DNA from: Cunninghamella blakesleeana
Lineage: Eukaryota > Mucoromycota > Mucoromycetes > Mucorales > Cunninghamellaceae
Direction: 5' to 3'
DNA: 64,000 nt
Assembly: GCA_017871115.1 (NCBI GenBank)
Contig: JAFCIZ010000006.1
Coordinates: 3,720,001-3,784,000, forward strand
A program made the translations under genes and the position numbers. Below, piece after piece: positions 52,208 through 61,309 of this stretch. Every line of letters starts with the position of its first letter. Positions within the stretch are counted from its first letter, which is position 1. The notes under the pieces were generated by a model. It was not told the origin of the DNA and searched no databases. It was given only the letters and a program-made list of their open reading frames with translations.

Positions 52208-55200
52208 ATGGCTGAAAATACAAAAGCTTTCCCTGAAGGATGGTTTATGATTAAGAATCTTAACAATGGTTTTGTGTTAAGTCTTGAAGAAGGTTCTCAC
52301 TCTACTGGTGCCCGTGTTGTTTTGACTTCTTTAAATATTAAAGATATAAAAGAAACTACTCTCTGGCGTGTGGATGATCAACAACGTCTTGTAAATAAAC
52401 AAACTGGTCAAGTTATGGATATTTCAAATGGTAAAATAAAATCATATATATATATATTTACATTTATTATTACTATAAATATGTATAATCCTGATTTGTG
52501 TGAGAAAAAAAAAGATGTATTAATAATAATTATTCTTCTTCTTTTTATTATTATTATTATCATGCTATTATTTTAGGTAAAGTGAAATCAGGCACTGATA
52601 TTGTACAACAAATAGCTTCAACTAAGGGTGAACATAACCAATCTTTTGGTTTAAATACTGATGGACATATCTTTGTTAAGAAAAGTCCTAATTTTGTCTT
52701 GGGTATTAAAGAACCTTTACTTTTTGGTCGTGAAGGTCTTCCTTGTCATCTTCAATCTCGTTCTTCTAGAAAGGAACAAAAATGGGACTTTGTTATCCCT
52801 GTTCTTAAACAATCCTCCTCTATCCATAGCTCAGTAGCAAGTCTTAAAAAGAGTGATAGTATTAGCACTACTGGTAGTTTAGATGGTAATAAAAAAAAAA
52901 AGGAAAAAGGAAAAGCATATATAATAACAATTTGATATATATTTACTTTATGATCCTCTCTCTTTATTTAGACGCTGCCTCTATTTCTTCAAGTGTTGAT
53001 TATCAAGACGAACAAAATAAATCTATCACTACTGGTTATTTCCCACCTAATGAATTCTTTATTAAATCTGTATCCAATGGTTATTACATTGGTGCTGATG
53101 CTTCTGAAGTGACTAAAGCTGGTGCTGCTTTATCTATTGATAAATTCCGTAAATCCACTTATAAGAGTCAACTTTGGACTTATGAAAGTACTACTCATCG
53201 TATCGTCAACAAACTTTCTGGTTTGGTACTTAGTGCTGGCAATGATTTGAAAGAAGATACTCATGTTCACCAAATGGCGGTTGGTGCTACAAAGTATCAA
53301 GAATGGCAATGGACTAAGTCTGGTCAATTATGTTTAAAAGACCATCCCGATTGGGTTCTTGGTTTTAAAACCAGCGTTTTCAATATCAGCCGTGAAGGTG
53401 CTCATTTATACATTCAAAAGGCCGATGTGAAAAAGGCTCAAATGCAAACTTTCCAAGTAGTTTTACCTATTTTCAAAGAACACAGCTCAACAACTACTGT
53501 AACAGAAACTCCTCGCGGTCAATTCCCTGATGGCTGGTTCTTTGTAAAGAGTCAAGCTCATGGTCTTGTTTTATCTGTTTTGGATTCTGGCACTTTAGCT
53601 GCTGAAGCTACTGCTGTTCGTCTTGACGTCGCAAGTTATTCTCGTCAATTATGGAAATTCAAGAATGGCTTTTTGATTAATAAAGCTTCCAATTATGTTT
53701 TGGATGTAAAGGGTGGGGATATTTTCTCAGGTGCTACTCTTTGTCAATACAAGGAAAAGAAGAAGGATAATGCTAATCAACAATGGGGTTTAAATATGGA
53801 TCATAGTATTTTTACCAAAGCTAATTCTAAATATGTATTGACTTTACAAGAAAATGAATCCGTTCGTTCAAAGGTCTTTTTGGCTGAAAAATCTGCTAAA
53901 GCTGTCAAAGAACAAACTTGGAACTTTGTTTTACCTGTATTTAAGAAGAAGAAAGGTAATTAAAAAAAAATCATTCGAGGAATAATAAATGAGGAAAAAG
54001 AGGTGTGGAGTTTTAAAAGCGAAATTAAATAATAATAACCATCATATCATTATTATTACTATTATTAAAATAGGTGAACAAGTTACTAAAACTACTACTG
54101 TGGTCAAGAAAACCGTTATTCATCGCTATGTTCATTACCCACGAGGTTGGTTCTTTATTCGTTCTTCTTTACCTGGTGCTACTTTAGAAAACGCTCAAGT
54201 TTTAACCGCTAACGCTGATAAACAAACTGTCCGCATTTCTGCTTTGGATCGTGAAAAGTGGCACGCTCAATTATGGACCTTTGTTGATGGTTCAGTTGTT
54301 AATTATGAAACTCAATTAGCAATTAACGTAAATGGTAATGTTTAATGTTTATATTTATTTATTTATTTTATCAAGTGCTTTTTTTATTTATTATTTATTA
54401 TTTTTAAAGATTACACAAAAGAAAATTCTTTAATTATACTATTTTAGTACACATGAAACTAATAATACTTTTTTTTATTTATATAATGATGATGATGATG
54501 ATCATTTCCTTTATTATTACTATTTCTATTTTATAGCATTAAATGTAGGTGAAACTGTGAAACAATCTGTGCAACAAAACTTAAGTAAGAAACAATCATG
54601 GGCTTTAACTACGGAAGGTCATTTTATTCAACTTGGTGAACCTACACTTGGTGTTGTACCTAGTGAAGATGGTTCTTTAGTATTAAAACATATTGATCAT
54701 CTTCAACAACAAACTTCTCGTTGGGATCTTTTAGAACCTCAATTCAAGTATGAACATCGCACTCAAATTTTAATATCATGGAAGATCTCTCTTTTGAAAG
54801 AATGGCGTAATGTTAATTCTGCTACCATCCATACCCAAAAAGTGACTCCTTCTGTTGCTTCATGGCCTGAAGATATCTTTTATATTACCACTGGTCAAGG
54901 TGATGCTTTGGTTCCTGATAAAAATGAAGCTCATTCTAGTCTTACTTCCCGTGCTTTGAAAACTGAAAATCATGAAAGCTTTAGATGGTGCTTCAGAAAT
55001 GGTTATCTTGTCCATGTAACTACTGGTCTTGTCTTACATGCTAGAGGTAAATATAAATAATAAATAAATAACCATAAATTCAAAATAATAATAATAATAA
55101 TAGATAGGCGAATATATTAATTTTTTTTTATTGTTATTTTTTTAATAAACAGATTTAACCAATAGTTCTGGATTAGAAATTCGTGCTCAAGAAACTGATA

Positions 55201-58200
55201 AGGATGGTCATGTTCATCAAAATCAATCTTGGATCATTCATACTGATGGTTCCATCATTTCAGCTACCAACAAGTTACTTGGATTAGGTGGTCATAAATT
55301 TATTGAATTATGTGATATTAAAAAGGCTCGTCAACATATCTCATGGTCTGTAGTTATTGGTCATTATGAAAAGGATGTTCTTATTAGTTTCCGTCGTTAT
55401 ATACTAACAATTGCTACTATCAAGAGTAAGTATTTTTTTTAAATAGTTGGTTTTTTTTATTAAAAAAAAAAGGGAAAAAAATGGTACTTTTTTTTTTTAA
55501 AAAATTGTAAACTCATTAATTGATTTTTTTTATAAAAAATAAAAATAAAAACATAGGTTCATCTCAACACGAACTTGTTACTCGTTCTTATGGTGTTTTC
55601 CCTGAACAATGGATCTTTATTCGTTCCAAACAAGATCCTAATCTAGTCATTACTGCCAAGACTACTAAAGAAGGTGCTAGATTGGTTCTTTCTAAATTAG
55701 ATTTCCAAAACTTTAAACAGCAACTTTGGCATGTTCGTGATGATAGTTGTTTAGTCAATTATGCAAGTAATTTAGTAATTGATATTGCTGGCGGTCAAAT
55801 CATTCGTGGCGCCAACATTATTCAATATAGCGAAAAACTTTGGAGAAGATCTCGTAAGAATCAAATGTGGGGTCTTTCAGTTGATGGTCATATTCATCCA
55901 GAATCAAGAAATGGTTTAGTCCTTGCTCCTAAGCAAGCTCTTCAAGAAGGTGTTGAATTAACTCTCGCCTCTCGCGGTGCTTTGGATCGTCATGAACAAC
56001 AATGGACATTCGCTGCCCCTGTCTTCCGTAATAAGAGTGGTGCTATGATTAATGTTGGCCTTACTGGTAATAAGGTGATTACTGATGTCATTGTTAATGG
56101 TATCACTGAAGCTACTATTTCTCAAACTGACCGTCACGTCTATCGTCGTACTGTCAAGAAAACTGTGGTACGTCGTTGGGGTATTTTCCCTGATAATGAA
56201 TTCTTTGTTCGTTTGAATTATGGTACAGAACGTTATGCTTTAACTGTTGAAAAGGAAGCCACTAAAGAAAATGAACATCAAGTGACCTTACGTGCTATGA
56301 ATTATAAGGAATATAAATATCAATTATGGTCTTATCGTGATGGTCACCTTGTTAATAGTCAAACTGGTTTAGCTTTGGAATTGGAACAAGAAGGAAAGGA
56401 TGTATTGATTGAATCCGGGTTACAAGCTCCTGCTGTAGTACGTGAATTCTCCATGAGTGAAAATCAATTTTTTGCTTTAGGTATTCGTGGTGAAATTCAT
56501 TTACAATCCAATTCTCGTTTACTTATTGCTGTGGCTCATGAAGAACGTGCTACCTTTGACGGTGCTCAATTGGGTGCTAAGCGTATTAAGGTAAATCGTG
56601 AAGTAAAAGACAACAAGGAAGAAACCACTTTGAAATCTTCTGAATGGATGAGATGGAGTTTCTCTACCCCTGTTTTCAAAAAGGTTACTGATGCCAACGG
56701 TGTGGTTACAGAAGTTCTCGAACACGAATGCAAGGATCACTCTTTACACACAAAGGAAAATGATGACACTTGCTCTGAAAATGATGTTTCCGACGATGAT
56801 GATTCAGAAGATGATTCTGACGATGATTTGGATGAATCTGATGATGATGGTGAACTTTTGGATTACGACGATGATAAAGTATTAACTGATGCTTCCGATT
56901 CTGGTATTTCAAACCGTAGTCGTACCAGCCAATCCAAACGTCATTCTTATAGACTTGAAAAGAAAGGATCCTTTGTTCTCCCCGATGATTATGTTCCTAC
57001 TGGATTTGAAAAAGTGGAACGTATCAAGGATCATCAATCCACCAACTTCCCCACCTCTGGTTACTTCTTTATTAAAAATAAATTACATGGTTATTATCTC
57101 GAAGCCGAAGAAGATAAAACCCACACCAATATTAAAGTTGTTTTATCTCAACTTAAATCCACTGATTTTGCTAGTCAATTATGGTCTTACAAAGATGGCT
57201 TCTTATACAATTTGAAATATGGTGCTTTGGTTTTGGATGCATCTGCTGCTGAAGTCACTACGGCCGGTGATCTTGTTCATTTATCAAAAGCTAGTGCTAC
57301 CGTTGAAGATGCCAATGACCAACAATGGGGTTGGTTGAATGAAGGTGTGATTTTCCTTAAGGCTCGTCGTTCTTTCATTCTTTCCATCAAAGAAGCTGCT
57401 TCTTCTACTAAACATAATTGCGTCGATGTTTTTGTTTTAGAAGAAAAACCTCGTTTAAAGGCTAAGTCTCCTCGCCCTGAACAAAGTTGGACCCTTCAAA
57501 TACCTAGCTTAATACCTACTGCTGCTAGCGCTAGCGGATCCAAGGTTGTTGTTCCTGATACAAAGTCATCATCATCTTCCTTATCTACTGCTTTGACTAT
57601 TGCTGGTGCTGCTGCTATTTCTACGCTTTCTTATAAATGGTTCTCTAAATTAACTCGTATTACTACTATCACTACTACTCACTGGTCTGAAAAATGGTTT
57701 ATGATCAGTTATGGTTCTAACAACTTGTTCTTAGGTGCTGGTTTGGATAAAGATCAAGCAGTTGGTTTATATCAACTTAAAGAATCAGACGACCAAAAGC
57801 GTTTCCTTTGGACTTTTGTTGATGGTTATTTAGTTAACTATCGCTATTCATTAAGATTGATCTTCTGCTTAAAAAGTAAGTGATTTACATTTATTTATTT
57901 ATTTATTTTTTTATTTTTATTTTTTTTAATTTTCAAGCTCAATTTTTTTCTTTTCTTTTTTCTTTCTGTTTTTTCTTTTTTTTAATACAACCAATTAGCA
58001 CAACGTTGGTTACTTACTAATTCTGAAACTGAATATGATCAACAATTCTCTATTGATACTAATGGTGTTATCACTTTAAGAATTCACAAGACCATTTACT
58101 ATTTACGCTTTGTTTACAATTCTTCAGGTGAAACGCTTTTAGAAATTACTGAAAATGCGCACGACGCTTGTCAACACTGGCAATTACATGCTCCTGAATT

Positions 58201-61200
58201 CTCTAATGAAAAAGATGTTACTGAAGCTAATGAAGCTAAAACAAAAATTCATACTGTCATTCGCGAACAACAGCAACGTCGTCGTATTACTACAATTACT
58301 ACCACTACTTGGACTATTACTCAACGACGCGCTTATTTCCCTGATTCTCCTTGGTTCTTTATTAAGGTCAATGTTGAAGGTAATAAGGATAGTAAAAATG
58401 ACTATGTATTGGCTCAAGATGAAACTACCCATTCTTTAGTCATTAAGAAGATCTCATTCACTCAATTCAAGAGCCAATTATGGACATGGCGTGATAGTAA
58501 TTTAATTAATTATGAATCTTCTCTTGCTATTGGTATTAAAGGTAAATACAATGAATATTTTTTTTTTCTCTCCATTCAAGGATATGATACTATTCATATT
58601 GCTACTGGTATTAACTCTAAATAAAAAATATTATAATTATTTTAAATTAGATAACAACTTAACGTTAATCACTTCTGGCTATAAATGGGTATTAAACACT
58701 GATGGTAATATCCATACTGAAGAATCCAATGGTGATATCTTAGTATTAGGTTACGAAGGTACCGAATTAAAAGATAATACTATTGTTAAGCTTTACACGG
58801 CCAAGAAATCAGAATCTATCAATTACACTTTAATTCGATGGGGTTTCACTACTCCTGTCTTTGGTAAACGTAAGACCGACACTTCAGCTACTACCACCAC
58901 TTCAGCAACTGGTCAACAAGAAACACATGCCAGTATTACTGCTTCTATTGAACAAGGTGCTACTATTGACACTTTGGAAACTGTACAAGTTACTAAGCAA
59001 GAAGAAGATTATTATACTAGTGAAATCAATAATATGACAATTGTTACTGTTGAACATGTTCGTATTGTCGTTCGTACCTGGTGGTTAAGATTGGTACAAA
59101 GCATTACTGAACGTGCCGAAAAGGAAGGTGCTTCTGAAGAAGAAATCAAGACCATCATTGCTAAAGAAAAGGAAACTCTTTATGCTAAGTTAGATAAAGC
59201 TACATCTGGTACTACTGACAAACGTGTATCAGAAGAACTTGCTATTGCCATTAAGGAATCCAAGACTCTTGTTGAACAACAAACCACTGAAGCTCATAAC
59301 TGCGCTGTCCAAGTTATCAAATCTACTGATAAGAAAGCCAAGGTTGAAGAACTTAACAAATTAACTAAGATTACAGAAGAAAAATTGAACATCACCATTA
59401 CTGAAGACAAAGTTAAGCAAACTGTTCAAAAGGTATATAAAAAAGAAATAAATAAAATTATAATAATATAATTATATTAACATTTTAATATTAATATATT
59501 AATAATTATTTTACTTTTATATATATATTTTAGACCACTGAAAAAGAAAAAGAGCATGATCACACTGCTGCCATTGCTATTGGAGCTGGAGCTGCTGTTA
59601 TTGGTGGAGCTATTGGTGGAGCTATTGCACTTAAGAAACATCATGATCATGAAAAGGAAGAAGCTGAAAAACAAAAGACTGAAAAGGTAACTTTAATATT
59701 TTTTTAATTTTTTTTTTATATACATGTTTTTTTTTTTAAAAAATTTTTTTTAACATTTAATATATATATATTTTTTAGACCACTATTGTTGAAGTTAAGC
59801 ACGAAGCTACTAAACCAATTGTAAAGGTTGAAGAAAAGAAATCTGAAGCTGTAGTAGTTGTTGATGTTGAAAAGTCCAAGAACACTGCTACCGAACATGT
59901 CAATGTTGTTAAAGACAATGTTCATGGCTGGTTCTCTGGTTTCACTGGACGTGTCAATGAACGTATTCAAAAAGGTGGTGATGAAGCTAAGACCAAGGCT
60001 GACATTGAAAAGATTACCAAAGATGCTCGTGATGAATTACATGTAATTATTAAGGACACTAAGGAAAAGACCAAGGCTGCTGAAGGTGTACTTGTAACTG
60101 AAGATTCTCATGCTGAATTTGAAAAGACCATTACTGAAGTTCATGAAGCTGTAGCTGGCAAGATTACAGAAGTTGAAACCATTGTCAAGGAACACAAGGA
60201 TACTGAAATCAAAGGTAAACTTGATGAAATTGTCGAAAAGAACAAGGAACACGTAAATGAAAAACTTGACAAATCTACCACAGTCATTCATGAACATATT
60301 GAAAAAGTCAAGAAACCTGAAGAACATCACGACCATAGCACTACTGTTACTATTGGTGGAGCTGGTGTTGCTGCTATTGGAGCTATTGGTGGAGCTATTG
60401 CACTTAAGAAACACCATGATGATAAAGTTGAAACTGAAAAGGTTCAAAAGGTAATTAGCAATATTATATATTTTATTTTAATTTATAAAAAAATTATACA
60501 TAAAATAACTTATTAACTAAATAATAATTTAAATTAACAGGAAACTACTGTTGTTGAATCCCATGAAGGTCATTCCGATATTGCCATTGTAAATGTTGAA
60601 ACTGTTCGTATTACTGTTCGTACCTGGTGGTTAAGATTAGTACAAAGTATTACTGAACGTGCCGAAAAGGAAGGTGCTTCTGAAGAAGAAATCAAGACCA
60701 TCATTGCTAAAGAAAAGGAAACTCTTTACGCTAAGTTAGATAAAGCTACTTCTAGCACTACTGACAAACGTGTATCAGAAGAACTTGCTATTGCCATTAA
60801 GGAATCCAAGACTCTTGTTGAACAACAAACCACTGAAGCTCATAATTGTGCTGTTCAAGTTATCAAATCTACTGATAAGAAAGCCAAGGTTGAAGAACTT
60901 AACAAGTTAACTAAGGTTACAGAAGAAAAATTGAACATCACCATTACTGAAGACAAAGTTAAGCAAACTGTTCAAAAGGTATATAAAAAAATAAATAAAT
61001 AATACTACAATAATATAATTATATTAACATTTTAATATTAATATATTAATAATTATTTTACTTTTATATATATATTTTAGACCACTGAAAAAGAAAAAGA
61101 ACATGATCACACTGCTGCCATTGCTATTGGAGCTGGAGCTGCTGTTATTGGAGCTATTGGAGCAGGCATTGCAGTTAAGAAACACCATGACCATGAAAAG

Positions 61201-61273
61201 GAAGAAGCTGAAAAACAAAAGACTGAAAAGGTAACTTTATTATTTTTTTACATTTTTTTTTTTGATACACATG

Positions 61274-61309
<36 letters not shown>

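Noticed and set aside
52208..58880. Trefoil array as a secreted toxin or lectin
   Set aside because: There is no signal peptide, no catalytic toxin domain and the C-terminal part is a structural-type helical array; nothing indicates toxicity.
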